In this document: in pieces, positions 46,997 through 56,739 of the stretch | Position numbering within the stretch: the first letter of the stretch is position 1 | Layout of the letters: every line of letters begins with the position of its first letter | Assembly: GCA_014695325.1 (NCBI GenBank) | Contig: JACJNZ010000077.1 | Span: forward strand, 1 to 64,000 | DNA: 64,000 bases | From: Cyanobacteria bacterium FACHB-502 | GTDB taxonomy: Bacteria; Cyanobacteriota; Cyanobacteriia; Elainellales; Elainellaceae | Reading direction: 5' to 3' | The notes under the pieces: model-generated | The model's input: the letters and a program-made list of their open reading frames with translations, nothing else | Told to the model about the DNA's origin: nothing | Database searches by the model: none | Position numbers and translations under genes: made by a program

Positions 46997-48313
46997 CTAT
47001 AGTATCTCGTTGCGCTCCGCAGCCCCCAGACGAGAAGCAGACGGACGCGGTCGATCGCTAGGCTGAATTGCTGGCGGGAGCGGGTTGGGTGCGCCCCAGG
47101 CTTGCTGAAGTCTCTGGAGGAGCTGATCTTGCTGTTGGTGGAAGGTTTCGAGGTCGCCTGCGCCCAGGTTGATGATTGTGAACCAGACTAAGCCCCGATC
47201 GCGGGTAGGAATCGCGCCTGCCAGCGAGCTGACGGCATTCAGCGTTCCCGTTTTGACGGCTGAGCCGTTGGGCAGTTCTCGCCATTTGAGCGTGCCCGAA
47301 TCGCGCCCTTGAATCGGATAAATATCGGCAACGGAGAGCTGGCGCGGCTGAAGATATCGCTGCGTCGCAATCAGAATTGCCGTTACGGCTCTGGGGGACA
47401 GCCGATTTTGCTCTCCCAAGCCTGAACCGTTGATGATTTGAATCTCTTCCGGGGGAATCTGCGTTGCCTGCAATACTTTTTGCGTCACGCCTGCCGCCCC
47501 GCCCAGCATTTGCGCCATCATCTCAGACATGATGTTATTGCTGTAGATATTCATCGCCTTGAGAATGTCGATCATCGGCAGCGATCGGTGGCGAATCAGG
47601 GGCGTGAGCGAGCGGGCTTTAAGCTGCTCTAGGGAGTTGACCTGCATGGTGCCGTTGATCTGAATCTGCGGGCGGGCAGTTCCGGGAGGAAGTTTGCTGT
47701 GCTGCGCTGCGGCTTCGGCTGACCAGAGATTTGCATCAATTCCCTGCTTTAGCAGCGATCCGGCTTGTGCGGGGTCAGTCTCAAAGTTCATCGCAAAATT
47801 GCCAGATACGACCAAGTTGCCTGTCACCTGCCGGATGCCTTTCTGGCTGAGCGAATTGCCCAGGACGATCGCCTCTTCCCACACAAAAAACGGATCGCCG
47901 CCCCCCTGCACAATCAGATCGCCCTTCAAAACGCCATCCTCGATCGGGCCTGACGCGCTGATTAGCGTTTCAAACCGATGATCGATCCCCCAGGCTTGGA
48001 GGGCTGCAAGCGTGGTTGCCGTTTTGGTGAGAGATGCAGCCGACAGCGGCGCAATCCCCTGATTTTCTGCCAGAATCTCGTTGCCCGCCTGAACCCAGAC
48101 ACCCTGGCCCTCGATCGGTAAATTGAGCCGCGCCATGGTTGCCAGATGGAGCCGCACCGCGAGTTCTGCCTGGGGGTCGGGCTTGCGAACGGCAGCCGAT
48201 CGCACCCAAACAGTATCGAGCCAGGGGGAAAGATTGGTCGATCGCAAAAGCTGAAGTTTTGGCTCTTGTTGACTAAAGAAAAGGGAAAGGAGTCCTTGAA
48301 ACAGGTCTAGCAC
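46997..48313 (-). CDS. dacB: D-alanyl-D-alanine carboxypeptidase/endopeptidase (PBP4 type, S13)
   Basis: 438 residues from a GTG start. Penicillin-binding motifs are all present: SLTK (SxxK, about residue 97), SNN in YSNNIMSEMM (about 256) and KTG in AVKTGTLNAVSS (about 352). This is the class C low-molecular-weight PBP that trims or cleaves peptidoglycan cross-links in the periplasm. The N-terminal segment LDLFQGLLSLFFS is only weakly signal-like, so the start may need review; no better ATG is seen upstream. The last 25 residues are Pro/Arg-rich and variable. It is a single-gene unit, convergent with ureA. Confidence 0.92.
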   Translation of the reverse strand: MLDLFQGLLSLFFSQQEPKLQLLRSTNLSPWLDTVWVRSAAVRKPDPQAELAVRLHLATMARLNLPIEGQGVWVQAGNEILAENQGIAPLSAASLTKTATTLAALQAWGIDHRFETLISASGPIEDGVLKGDLIVQGGGDPFFVWEEAIVLGNSLSQKGIRQVTGNLVVSGNFAMNFETDPAQAGSLLKQGIDANLWSAEAAAQHSKLPPGTARPQIQINGTMQVNSLEQLKARSLTPLIRHRSLPMIDILKAMNIYSNNIMSEMMAQMLGGAAGVTQKVLQATQIPPEEIQIINGSGLGEQNRLSPRAVTAILIATQRYLQPRQLSVADIYPIQGRDSGTLKWRELPNGSAVKTGTLNAVSSLAGAIPTRDRGLVWFTIINLGAGDLETFHQQQDQLLQRLQQAWGAPNPLPPAIQPSDRPRPSASRLGAAERNEIL

Positions 48314-48911
48314 CGTCGAACCATCTCCGAAACTGCGTGCATACCATCCCTGATAATAGACGCTGTTTTATTCCTTAGGGGTGATTTATTTAACGCTCCG
48401 ATACGGAACTTTATCTCGCATTCTTGAGCTTTGTCGTTGAATGGGGTAAGCCTTGCTTTACTTCCAGCCAGTCTTCAAGCATCGGGTTCAAGTGAGTTAC
48501 TGTGGTTTGATTTGTGGTTTGATTTACTGGGGTTTACTGCACGGATTGCCCGCCCCGAAATCTCCCGCGAATCCCCCTCAAGTAGAGGACTTGAAACCAT
48601 TGGCATTCCCGAACACCAAAAATTCCTGCGCTGATCTGAACCTGATCCTAAAAAATTTGGTACGTTGGTACTAAGTAGATAGTGTTTCTGCCGATCGTCC
48701 ACCCTTGCTTGAGCCCATCTTTTGCTTAAGCCCATCTTTACTTTGAGCCCACCCTTGTTTGAGCGTTAGCGAGTTTTGCATCGAGTTTTATCGACATATC
48801 CTACTTATAGCGTTTGCCGTGGTGAAAATTCGTAGAAAATCCTATATATAGTTTGCACGTTGCAGGAATTCGGTTAACCTTATCTCAGCCCTGTGTGTGG
48901 TATGAGAGCCT
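48314..48911. other. Intergenic region upstream of dnaE, with 17-bp tandem repeats
   Basis: 598 bp between the divergent dacB and dnaE starts. Three 17-bp units lie at 48705-48721, 48722-48738 and 48739-48755 (for example TTGCTTGAGCCCATCTT). GTGGTTTGATTT is duplicated near 48500-48530. An AT-rich CCTATATATAG at about 48842 may belong to the dnaE promoter. No credible gene. Confidence 0.6.
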
Positions 48912-51900
48912 ATGTCTTTCGTTGGTCTTCACATTCATAGCGACTATAGCCTGCTGGATGGCGCGAGTCAGTTGCCCGAACTCGTCGATCGCGTGCTGGA
49001 ACTGGAAATGCCTGCCGTTGCCATTACCGATCACGGCGTGATGTATGGGGCGATCGAGCTGCTAAAGGTTTGCAAGGCAAAGGGCGTAAAGCCGATTATC
49101 GGCAACGAAATGTATGTGATCAACGGCGACATCACAAAGCAAGAACGCCGACCGAAATATCATCAGGTCGTCCTGGCGAAGAATAAGCAGGGCTACAAGA
49201 ATCTGGTGAAGCTGACGACGATTTCGCACCTGAAGGGCTATCAGGGGAAAGGCATTTTTGCGCGTCCCTGCATTAACAAAGATTTGCTGGTGCAGTATCG
49301 CGAAGGGCTGATGGTGACGAGTGCCTGTCTGGGTGGAGAAGTACCGCAGGCAATCTTACAGGGCAGACCCGAAATTGCGCGAGAGCGGGCGGGCTGGTAC
49401 AAGGAAGTTTTCGGCGACGATTATTATCTGGAGCTTCAGGATCACGGATCGCAGGAAGACCGGATCGTAAACGTGGAGCTGGTGAAAATTGCACGCGAGC
49501 TGGATATCAAGCTGATCTGCACCAACGACTCGCACTACATCTCCTGTTTCGATGTGGAGGCACACGACGCGCTGCTGTGCATTCAAACCGGAAAGCTGAT
49601 CACCGAAGAAAAGCGGCTGCGCTATAGCGGCACAGAGTATCTAAAATCGGCGGACGAAATGCGGCGGCTATTCCGCGATCACCTGATCACAGAGATCATT
49701 GAAGAAGCGATCGTCAATACGCTGGAAGTCGCAGAGAAAGTCGAAGACTACAACATTTTGGGAGAACCAAGAATCCCTGAATACCCAGTTCCCCCTGGCT
49801 ACACAACCGCCGCCTATTTCGAGGAAATGACCCGAAAAGGATTGGTCGATCGCTTTGGTTGCCAATCCTACGCAGAAATTGAGCCGGAGTATCAGGAGCG
49901 GCTGGAATACGAACTGCAAATGATGCACCAGATGGGCTTTGATGCCTACTTTCTAGTGGTGTGGGACTATATTAAATTCGCTCGCGATAATGGCATTCCT
50001 GTGGGTCCAGGCCGGGGGTCAGCGGCGGGGTCGCTGGTGGCATACGCGCTGGGTATTACTAACATCGATCCGGTGCATCACGGACTGCTGTTTGAGCGAT
50101 TCCTCAATCCAGAACGGAAATCGATGCCGGATATTGATACCGACTTCTGTATCGATCGCCGGGGCGAGGTCATCCAGTACGTCACCGAGAAATACGGGAC
50201 AGAGCGAGTCGCGCAGATTATTACCTATAACCGCATGGCTTCCAAGGCAGTGCTGAAGGACGTGGCGCGGGTGCTGAATGTGCCCTACGGCGAATCCGAT
50301 CGCATGACGAAGATGATTCCTGTCTTTCGCGGCAAGCCGACCAAGCTGAAGGTCATGATTTCTGAGGGAACGCCTGCTCCAGAATTCAAGGAGAAATACG
50401 ACAAAGATATGGTCGTTCCGGCCACTGAGCCGCCTGTGACTTATCGCCGCTGGATTGATATGGCGATGCGGATCGAAGGGACGAACAAAGCAACCGGAGT
50501 TCATGCGGCTGGTGTTGTGATTTCTGCTGAACCGCTGGATGAGATCGTGCCCCTGGAAATGAGCAAGGAAGGCGGCGCAGTGACGCAGTATCCGATGGAG
50601 GATATCGAATCGCTCGGACTGCTGAAAATGGATTTTCTGGGGCTGAAAAACCTGACGATGATCCAGAAAACGGTGGATCTGGTGAAGGCAAATCATCAGG
50701 TTGAGCTGGATCTCGATCGCCTTCCGTTAGACGATCCCAAATCCTATCAACTACTTGCAAGAGGCGAACTCGAAGGCATCTTTCAGCTTGAATCTTCGGG
50801 AATGCGTCAAATCGTGCGCGACCTCAAACCTTCGGGCTTAGAAGATATTTCTTCGGTGCTTGCGCTTTATCGTCCGGGACCATTGGATGCAGGACTGATT
50901 CCAAAATTCATTAATCGCAAACACGGTATTGAAAAGATTGAATACGAACATGAATTGCTGAAAGGCATTCTCAATGAAACCTACGGAATTATGGTCTATC
51001 AAGAGCAGATCATGAAGATCGCTCAGGATATGGGCGGATATTCCTTAGGACAAGCGGATTTGCTTCGAAGAGCAATGGGAAAGAAGAAAAAGGAGGAAAT
51101 GGAAAAGCACCAAAGCATTTTTGTGGAAGGGGCAAAAAAGAATCAAGTCCAACCTAAAGTTGCAGCAGGTTTGTTTGAGCAAATGGTTAAGTTTGCCGAA
51201 TACTGCTTCAACAAATCCCACTCGACAGCGTATGGATACGTCACGTTTCAAACTGCCTATCTAAAAGCAAATTATCCTGTCGAATACATGGCGGCACTGC
51301 TGACCGCAAACAGCGGCGATCAGGACAAAGTGCAGAAATATATTGCCACCTGCTACAGCATGGGAATTACGGTTGAGCCGCCGGACATTAATCGATCGGG
51401 CTTTGACTTCACACCTTTAAGCGACACCATTCTGTTCGGATTATCCGCCGTGCGAAATGCCGGAGAAGGGGCGATCGAGCATGTTTTGGTGGCACGAACA
51501 GAAGGCGGCAAATTCACATCACTGGCAGATTTGTGCGATCGAATTGATCCGCGCACCGTCAACCGCAGAGCCTTAGAAGCTTTGATTCAGTGCGGCGCAA
51601 TGGACTCGATCGATCTCAATCGCAAACAGCTGGTAAACGATTTGGAATATGTGCTGGACTGGGCGCAGTCGCGGGCAAAAGATCGGGCAGTGGGTCAGGG
51701 CAATTTGTTTGATTTGTTCGGCAGCACGGGTGAGAGTAATACCACCACTACCAACTTTGAAAGTGCGCCCAAGGCTCCCTCCACCGAGGACTATCCGCCG
51801 CAGGAAAAGCTAAGGCTAGAAAAGGAATTGCTCGGCTTCTACATCTCCGATCATCCGCTGAAATCCGTGCATCAAGCCGCCAAAGTGCTCGCACCCATCA

Positions 51901-52439
51901 ACCTCTCTGACCTGGGAGACAAGCCGGATAGCGTCACCCTGAGCGCGATCGTCATGATCAGCAACCTCAAGCCCGTGATGACCAAGAAAGGCGATCGCAT
52001 GGCAGTGCTGCAAATCGAAGACCTGACCGGACAGGCAGAAGCCGTCGTCTTCCCGAAAGCGTATGAGCGAATTGCCCATCTTTTGGAAGTCGATGCCCGT
52101 CTGATGGTGTGGGGCAAGGTCGATCGGCGAGACGATCGCAATCAGCTTGTGATTGAAGATGCGGAGGCGATCGAGGCAGTGCGAATGGTGATGGTGGAGT
52201 TAGAGGCAAGGCTGGCAGGCGATGTCGTCAAACAGCACGAACTGCGAACCATTCTGCTCGATCAGCGCGGCACAGACGACCAGGGTAAGATTCCTGTAAT
52301 CGCAGTCGTCACCGGACAGGAGCGGCGTGAGCTGGTGCGGTTAGGGGCACAGTTTCGCATTCCCAACCCGGAAGCCGCAGTGAATGCCCTGATGCAGGCA
52401 GGATTTCGAGCAAGAGCTTCTTCGCTCACGGGTAAATAG
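48912..52439 (+). CDS. dnaE: DNA polymerase III alpha subunit, uninterrupted (no intein)
   Basis: 1175 residues from ATG, in one frame. PHP domain at the N-terminus ([23 protein letters not shown]), then the polymerase palm with PDIDTDF (catalytic Asp pair, about residue 412) and [11 protein letters not shown]. Fingers follow, then tandem HhH, and an OB fold near the C-terminus ([22 protein letters not shown]). The sequence [17 protein letters not shown], where many cyanobacterial dnaE genes are split by an intein between Tyr and Cys, is continuous. It is the replicative polymerase of the chromosome. The gene is single, with a 598-bp upstream region. Confidence 0.98.
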   Translation: MSFVGLHIHSDYSLLDGASQLPELVDRVLELEMPAVAITDHGVMYGAIELLKVCKAKGVKPIIGNEMYVINGDITKQERRPKYHQVVLAKNKQGYKNLVKLTTISHLKGYQGKGIFARPCINKDLLVQYREGLMVTSACLGGEVPQAILQGRPEIARERAGWYKEVFGDDYYLELQDHGSQEDRIVNVELVKIARELDIKLICTNDSHYISCFDVEAHDALLCIQTGKLITEEKRLRYSGTEYLKSADEMRRLFRDHLITEIIEEAIVNTLEVAEKVEDYNILGEPRIPEYPVPPGYTTAAYFEEMTRKGLVDRFGCQSYAEIEPEYQERLEYELQMMHQMGFDAYFLVVWDYIKFARDNGIPVGPGRGSAAGSLVAYALGITNIDPVHHGLLFERFLNPERKSMPDIDTDFCIDRRGEVIQYVTEKYGTERVAQIITYNRMASKAVLKDVARVLNVPYGESDRMTKMIPVFRGKPTKLKVMISEGTPAPEFKEKYDKDMVVPATEPPVTYRRWIDMAMRIEGTNKATGVHAAGVVISAEPLDEIVPLEMSKEGGAVTQYPMEDIESLGLLKMDFLGLKNLTMIQKTVDLVKANHQVELDLDRLPLDDPKSYQLLARGELEGIFQLESSGMRQIVRDLKPSGLEDISSVLALYRPGPLDAGLIPKFINRKHGIEKIEYEHELLKGILNETYGIMVYQEQIMKIAQDMGGYSLGQADLLRRAMGKKKKEEMEKHQSIFVEGAKKNQVQPKVAAGLFEQMVKFAEYCFNKSHSTAYGYVTFQTAYLKANYPVEYMAALLTANSGDQDKVQKYIATCYSMGITVEPPDINRSGFDFTPLSDTILFGLSAVRNAGEGAIEHVLVARTEGGKFTSLADLCDRIDPRTVNRRALEALIQCGAMDSIDLNRKQLVNDLEYVLDWAQSRAKDRAVGQGNLFDLFGSTGESNTTTTNFESAPKAPSTEDYPPQEKLRLEKELLGFYISDHPLKSVHQAAKVLAPINLSDLGDKPDSVTLSAIVMISNLKPVMTKKGDRMAVLQIEDLTGQAEAVVFPKAYERIAHLLEVDARLMVWGKVDRRDDRNQLVIEDAEAIEAVRMVMVELEARLAGDVVKQHELRTILLDQRGTDDQGKIPVIAVVTGQERRELVRLGAQFRIPNPEAAVNALMQAGFRARASSLTGK

Positions 52440-52447
52440 ACGAGTGA

Positions 52448-53440
52448 TTATTTGGAAAGATTTGGTTCGACCACAGTGGGAAAACTCTCAAAGTTGCGTC
52501 GTACCCAATCCATTCCCACTTCGTTGTTGAGTTTAATCTTCTGCAGCGTGCCGGGATAAAGCTTGCCCAAAATGTCAGCATCCTGATCAATAACGACCTT
52601 ACCGAATTTGAGATAGGTACTGCCAAACAGCTTAAAGGCAGGATGTTTCGCTTGACCAAACAGCAGAATGTAGGTGCGAGTGCGATTCTCGGCTTCTGGG
52701 ACAAAGAAATGGCACTGTACTGCTTTGCCCAACGGCATTTCGCCATGAAAGATGATGAGAGAAGGAAAGTGATTTTCCAGGTGTGCCTTAATTACGGTGG
52801 GAAGCAGAAACAAATCAGGTTTTCTCAGTTTTTCGGTTAGCTTGTAGGGCGCGGTGGGCAAGTCATAGAACGCATGGGAATGATGCCCGTTATCCATAAA
52901 CTGATGAAACTCTACGTCTGTAATGCGAAACAAGTCTCGATGCGTGCCGTTTTGATGGTTGTAATCATGCATATTCAGCAGCATCGTTAATAAATCAGTT
53001 TCAACACTTCGATCGCCCGTATGCCCAATAAAGTAATATTTCTCGGCAATTTCATTCAACACAGTCGGAATCGGAACCTTGGGTTCGTATCCACCGTATG
53101 ACCAGATGAAATCGCCTTGAATAATGAGTTCTAAGGGCTTCAATTGCGGCAATGTTTTCTTACCAGAACCCGGTAGAACAGTGCAGCCCGCCGGATCAAA
53201 GGGCAAGGCATGAAACGGACACACTACCACACTGGTGCCGTCCTTTTGCATTTCGCACCATCCTTCTGACAGCATTGCTCCCATGTGCGGACAGGCATTG
53301 GGTAAGGCATGAATTTTCCCCACACCATCCTTCCACATCACATAATCAACGCCATACAAAGCAATCTTTTGGGGTTGGTTTACCTTTAGCATCGATTGAT
53401 GTGCCAATAGCCAAGGCGCACCAGGAAGCATCGAGCGCAT
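52448..53440 (-). CDS. Rieske [2Fe-2S] oxygenase, ring-hydroxylating type
   Basis: 330 residues from ATG, with GGAG 6 nt upstream. The Rieske cluster is at about residues 50-90: CPHMGAML and CPFHALPFD give the Cys-x-His and Cys-x2-His ligands. A mononuclear iron site is suggested by HDYNHQNGTHRDLF (about 155-168). Members of this group are terminal oxygenases acting on aromatic, chlorophyll-derived or steroid-like compounds; the substrate is not predictable here. No ferredoxin or reductase partner is adjacent. A TetR gene starts divergently, its likely ATG 52 bp away, so it probably controls this gene. Confidence 0.9.
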   Translation of the reverse strand: MRSMLPGAPWLLAHQSMLKVNQPQKIALYGVDYVMWKDGVGKIHALPNACPHMGAMLSEGWCEMQKDGTSVVVCPFHALPFDPAGCTVLPGSGKKTLPQLKPLELIIQGDFIWSYGGYEPKVPIPTVLNEIAEKYYFIGHTGDRSVETDLLTMLLNMHDYNHQNGTHRDLFRITDVEFHQFMDNGHHSHAFYDLPTAPYKLTEKLRKPDLFLLPTVIKAHLENHFPSLIIFHGEMPLGKAVQCHFFVPEAENRTRTYILLFGQAKHPAFKLFGSTYLKFGKVVIDQDADILGKLYPGTLQKIKLNNEVGMDWVRRNFESFPTVVEPNLSK

Positions 53441-53492
53441 GGTGTTCTCCGTTAAAGCTAAAATTGTGAAAAATCCGTCGTGTTTCCAAAAT

Positions 53493-54272
53493 ATGACAGA
53501 ACTTTCACATTCGTCAAGCCCTCATTCGCCCATCAATTTGCGTCGCCAGCCTAAACAGCAGCGCAGTAAGGCACGGGTTGAGAAAATTCTGGATGCGGCG
53601 GCGGCAGTGTTTGATGAGGTTGGCTATGAAGCTGCAACTACTCACATGATCGCTGCCAGAGCAGGAACGGCGATCGGTTCGCTCTATCAGTTTTTTCCAG
53701 ACAAAGCTGCCATCTTCAAGGCGATGGAGTTACGCCATGCAGAGCGAGTAAACGCATTTTGGCAACAGGCAGAGATTCCTTCGATCGTTCAGCTACCACT
53801 GCGCCAAATGATTCACACACTGGTATCAGCAACCGCAGAACTGTTTACCCATCCAGTATCGCGTGTGGTGTTTGTACAGTTTTATCTAGCCCGTCAGATT
53901 TTTCAATCGATCGATGAAAGTATGACGCAGGACGCGATCGGCTTTATGGCGAATATTCTGAAGCATCGAAACCCTGCCTTGCCTGAAGCGCAGTACAGTC
54001 TCCTTGCAGAGGTGTGTGTGCATAGCACCAATGCCCTGATTCTCGCGGCACTTCGCAGTCCTGATCCGGCACATCGTCAACGACTGATGCAGCAAATTGA
54101 GGACGTGATGGTGTCGTATTTGGAACCGTATGTGGGCGATCGTCAGTCAGGTGATGTAATGAAAGTAATGATATGCCCTCACTGCCAATCCAAACAGCTC
54201 TCAAAGAACGGGTATCGACGGGGCAAACAGTGCTATCTCTGTAAGGACTGTAGAAAGCAGTTTGTAATTTAG
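53493..54272 (+). CDS. TetR-family regulator with C-terminal IS1-type zinc ribbon
   Basis: 259 residues from the ATG at 53493. An in-frame ATG at 53439 would overlap the start codon of the divergent Rieske gene and leave no promoter space, so I prefer the later one. N-terminal helix-turn-helix: KARVEKILDAAAAVFDEVGYEAATTHMIAARAGTAIGSLYQFFPDKAAI. A C-terminal ligand domain follows to about residue 220. The last 35 residues, starting MKVMICPHCQSK and ending with CKDCRKQF, are a CPxC...CxxC zinc ribbon of the kind at the N-terminus of IS1-type transposase InsA. The stop is 6 bp from the permease stop, with no further transposase sequence. It probably represses the Rieske gene; the ribbon's role is unknown. 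Confidence 0.85.
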   Translation: MTELSHSSSPHSPINLRRQPKQQRSKARVEKILDAAAAVFDEVGYEAATTHMIAARAGTAIGSLYQFFPDKAAIFKAMELRHAERVNAFWQQAEIPSIVQLPLRQMIHTLVSATAELFTHPVSRVVFVQFYLARQIFQSIDESMTQDAIGFMANILKHRNPALPEAQYSLLAEVCVHSTNALILAALRSPDPAHRQRLMQQIEDVMVSYLEPYVGDRQSGDVMKVMICPHCQSKQLSKNGYRRGKQCYLCKDCRKQFVI

Positions 54273-54278
54273 TTTTGA

Positions 54279-55421
54279 TCAGCTCAACTGATTGCGAAAC
54301 TGTCGGATGCTGAAGCCAAGCAGGACGATCGCAAAAACAGCCAGCGCGACAATATTGATCCAGAGTTCACCCACGCCAACGCCTTTTAATAAAAATCCTC
54401 TGGCGATCGCCACATAATGTCTGAGAGGATTGAGCAGGGAAAGGTAGCGGAAAAAGGCAGGCATACTTTCGATCGGCGCAATTGCCCCCGAAGTTTGAAT
54501 GAGCGGCAAGTTAATAAAAAACGAAGTGAGAACGACCTGCCGCTGATTTTTAGAAATGGTCGCAAGCAAAATTCCGACCCCAATTCCCACACATAAATAC
54601 AGCGCAGAAATCAGGAAAAACAGCAGTAAATTACCGCGAAAAGGCAAATTAAACACAACCTTACCCACCGTCAGCGCAAGACACACATCCCCCAGCAGCA
54701 AAATAAACAGCGGCACAATTTTTGCTAGTAAAATTTCCCAGGCTTCTGCGGGAGTCATCAAAAGTTGTTCTAGGGTTCCAGTATCCTTTTCACGCACCAC
54801 GGTTGAAGAAGACACCAACGAGCCGGTGAGCGTGAGCACCAGTCCCAACACGCCCGGCACAAAAAACCAGCTACTAATTAAGCCCGGATTATACAGAAAA
54901 ACAACTTCAGGCTCGACCAAGGGAGACACAGGATTGGAATTCAATCGACGGCTAAATTGATTGATAATTTGCGAGAGATAACCGCTTGCGATTCCGGCAG
55001 TATTAGCGTCAACGCCGTCGATTAGAACCTGGACTTCTGCGGTTTCATTTTCTTTTAACTTGCGATCGAAATCTGGTGGAATAACCAAGCCTGCGGTAAT
55101 TTTGCCAAGCTGTACCTGTTTCCCTAATTCCGCTTCGCTATACAAATAATTTTCGGTTACAAAAATGCGGTTTTCGGTCATTGCCGTCACCAGTTCGCGA
55201 CTCGTGCTACTGTTGGCATAATCAACCACGCCCATCTTGATAAAATGCACGTCTGGGCTGAGTGCAAATCCATAGATTAAAAGCTGAATGGTGGGTGGAA
55301 AGATCAGCAAAAAGATAAGCTGTTTGTTGCGGAGAATTTGATTGATTTCTTTGCGAGCCAGTGCCCAAACGCGGCTATTCAGCAGGCGATCGATCAGTGG
55401 ATAATCAATTACTTTTTTCAT
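54279..55421 (-). CDS. ABC-2 type permease, YbhR-like
   Basis: 380 residues from ATG. One N-terminal membrane segment (LIFLLIFPPTIQLLIYGFALS), a large extracytoplasmic loop (about 50-180) and five C-terminal membrane segments, including VLGLVLTLTGSLVSSSTVVREKDTGTLEQLLMTPAEAWEILLAKI, the usual ABC-2 signature. It forms the channel of the efflux pump with the permease at 55604 and the ATPase at 56740, exporting drugs or other amphipathic compounds (inference from the YbhFSR family). It is the last gene of the operon. A 182-bp gap containing a nested repeat separates it from the preceding permease gene, so co-transcription may be reduced. Confidence 0.92.
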   Translation of the reverse strand: MKKVIDYPLIDRLLNSRVWALARKEINQILRNKQLIFLLIFPPTIQLLIYGFALSPDVHFIKMGVVDYANSSTSRELVTAMTENRIFVTENYLYSEAELGKQVQLGKITAGLVIPPDFDRKLKENETAEVQVLIDGVDANTAGIASGYLSQIINQFSRRLNSNPVSPLVEPEVVFLYNPGLISSWFFVPGVLGLVLTLTGSLVSSSTVVREKDTGTLEQLLMTPAEAWEILLAKIVPLFILLLGDVCLALTVGKVVFNLPFRGNLLLFFLISALYLCVGIGVGILLATISKNQRQVVLTSFFINLPLIQTSGAIAPIESMPAFFRYLSLLNPLRHYVAIARGFLLKGVGVGELWINIVALAVFAIVLLGFSIRQFRNQLS

Positions 55422-55497
55422 CGCTGAATCACCCTTAACTACACCTTTGTTTGCCTGATTGATGAAGTTGTTTAATCCGTCTTAAGAGTTCTACATT

Positions 55498-55569
55498 GCC
55501 CCTATTCTCTTCAAGCCTGGGAAACTTTGAGCATCTTAAAGAAAACTCGGTTTCCCTTAAAATTAGGGG
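55498..55569. repeat. Nested inverted repeat inserted between the two permease genes
   Basis: Outer arms CCCCTA (55499-55504) and TAGGGG (55564-55569) enclose inner arms GGGAAAC (55519-55525) and GTTTCCC (55550-55556). The element lies in the 182-bp gap inside the efflux operon. The other gaps of the operon are only 5 and 20 bp. Confidence 0.85.
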
Positions 55570-55603
55570 TTCGGGTCGTGGTGATCACGTTTCAAACCTC
55601 CTC

Positions 55604-56719
55604 TTAGTCCGGTAACTGCATTCGGCTCAAACTTTGCCGTGCCCGATTAAATAAAAATAATCCCAAAAGAATCAGCATTAACACTGCCCACCACACGCCA
55701 GTCCAGCCGGTTCCGCGCACAAAGGCATCCCGAATAATGGGAATGTAGTATCGGGCAGGAACAATATTAGAAATAAGCGACAGCGGAAAGGGAATATTAT
55801 TGAGCGGATAAATGAAACCAGAGAGCAGAAAAGCGGTGAGAAAGCCGATCGTTGCGACTGCCTGCACTGCTGCATTTTGACTTGCCGCTCTTGTGCCGAT
55901 CATGATGCCAAACAGCACCGCAACCAGAATAAACAGCGGCGTTCCAATCAAAAATGGAGTCGGGTCGCCTGTGAAGCGCAAGCCAAATAGAATCACACTT
56001 GTGCCGATAATTAACAGTCCTTCCAATAAACCAATCACTAGATAGGCAAATGCCTTGCCGAGAATCAATTCGATCGCACTTAAACTGGAAGCATAAACCT
56101 GTAAAATTGTGCCCTGTTCTTTTTCCCGCACCATTGCCAGCGATGATAGCAGCGATGGATAAATCCATAAAATCACCGCACAGGTTCCCGGCACAATGTA
56201 GAGCGATTCTTTGCGTCCCGGATTGAACCAAATACGAATTCGAGGAACAATTAATGGCTGATTTTGCTGCAGTCCAGAAACTCTGACAAAGTACCGCGTG
56301 GTAGACTCAATGCTGCCGCGAATTACCCGCGCATTATTGACATCACTTCCATCTATCAAAACTTGAACCGTAACAGATTCGCCGTTCTTAAGATTGCGCG
56401 AGAAATCGGGTGGAATAATAATTCCAGCTGTCGCTTTGCCCCGATCGATCATCTCAACCACCGACTGATTTAAGGGACGTTCAACTAAATTCAGCTGATT
56501 TGTCGCATAGAGTCTTTCGATATAACTGCGGCTTAGCAGTGTATTATCTAAATCCTGTACGGTGAGCGGAATATTTTTTGCTTCCAATCGAATTGCATAG
56601 CCAAAAATAAACAGTGTTAATAAAGGCAGCAAAAACGCCAGTGCAACAGTTAATCGATCGCGGCGGAACTGAGCTAATTCTTTGATGCACTGAGACCAAA
56701 TTCGCTGCGGCTTAATCAT
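55604..56719 (-). CDS. ABC-2 type permease, YbhS-like
   Basis: 371 residues from ATG. The topology is the same as its partner: an N-terminal segment (VALAFLLPLLTLFIFGYAIR), a big extracytoplasmic loop with DGSDVNNARVIRGSIE, and C-terminal membrane segments with LAMVREKEQGTILQVYASSLSAIELILGKAFAYLVIG and LSGFIYPLNNIPFPLSLISNIVPARYYIPIIRDAF. It starts 20 bp after the end of the ATPase gene. It should form a heterodimeric channel with the permease at 54279. The closest known architecture is E. coli YbhFSR. Confidence 0.93.
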   Translation of the reverse strand: MIKPQRIWSQCIKELAQFRRDRLTVALAFLLPLLTLFIFGYAIRLEAKNIPLTVQDLDNTLLSRSYIERLYATNQLNLVERPLNQSVVEMIDRGKATAGIIIPPDFSRNLKNGESVTVQVLIDGSDVNNARVIRGSIESTTRYFVRVSGLQQNQPLIVPRIRIWFNPGRKESLYIVPGTCAVILWIYPSLLSSLAMVREKEQGTILQVYASSLSAIELILGKAFAYLVIGLLEGLLIIGTSVILFGLRFTGDPTPFLIGTPLFILVAVLFGIMIGTRAASQNAAVQAVATIGFLTAFLLSGFIYPLNNIPFPLSLISNIVPARYYIPIIRDAFVRGTGWTGVWWAVLMLILLGLFLFNRARQSLSRMQLPD

Positions 56720-56739
56720 TGCGCTGTCCTCTGAATTGG

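Noticed and set aside
48431-48674. Two overlapping plus-strand frames upstream of dnaE
   Set aside because: Low-complexity duplicated sequence, no ribosome site, no family; the region is better read as intergenic.
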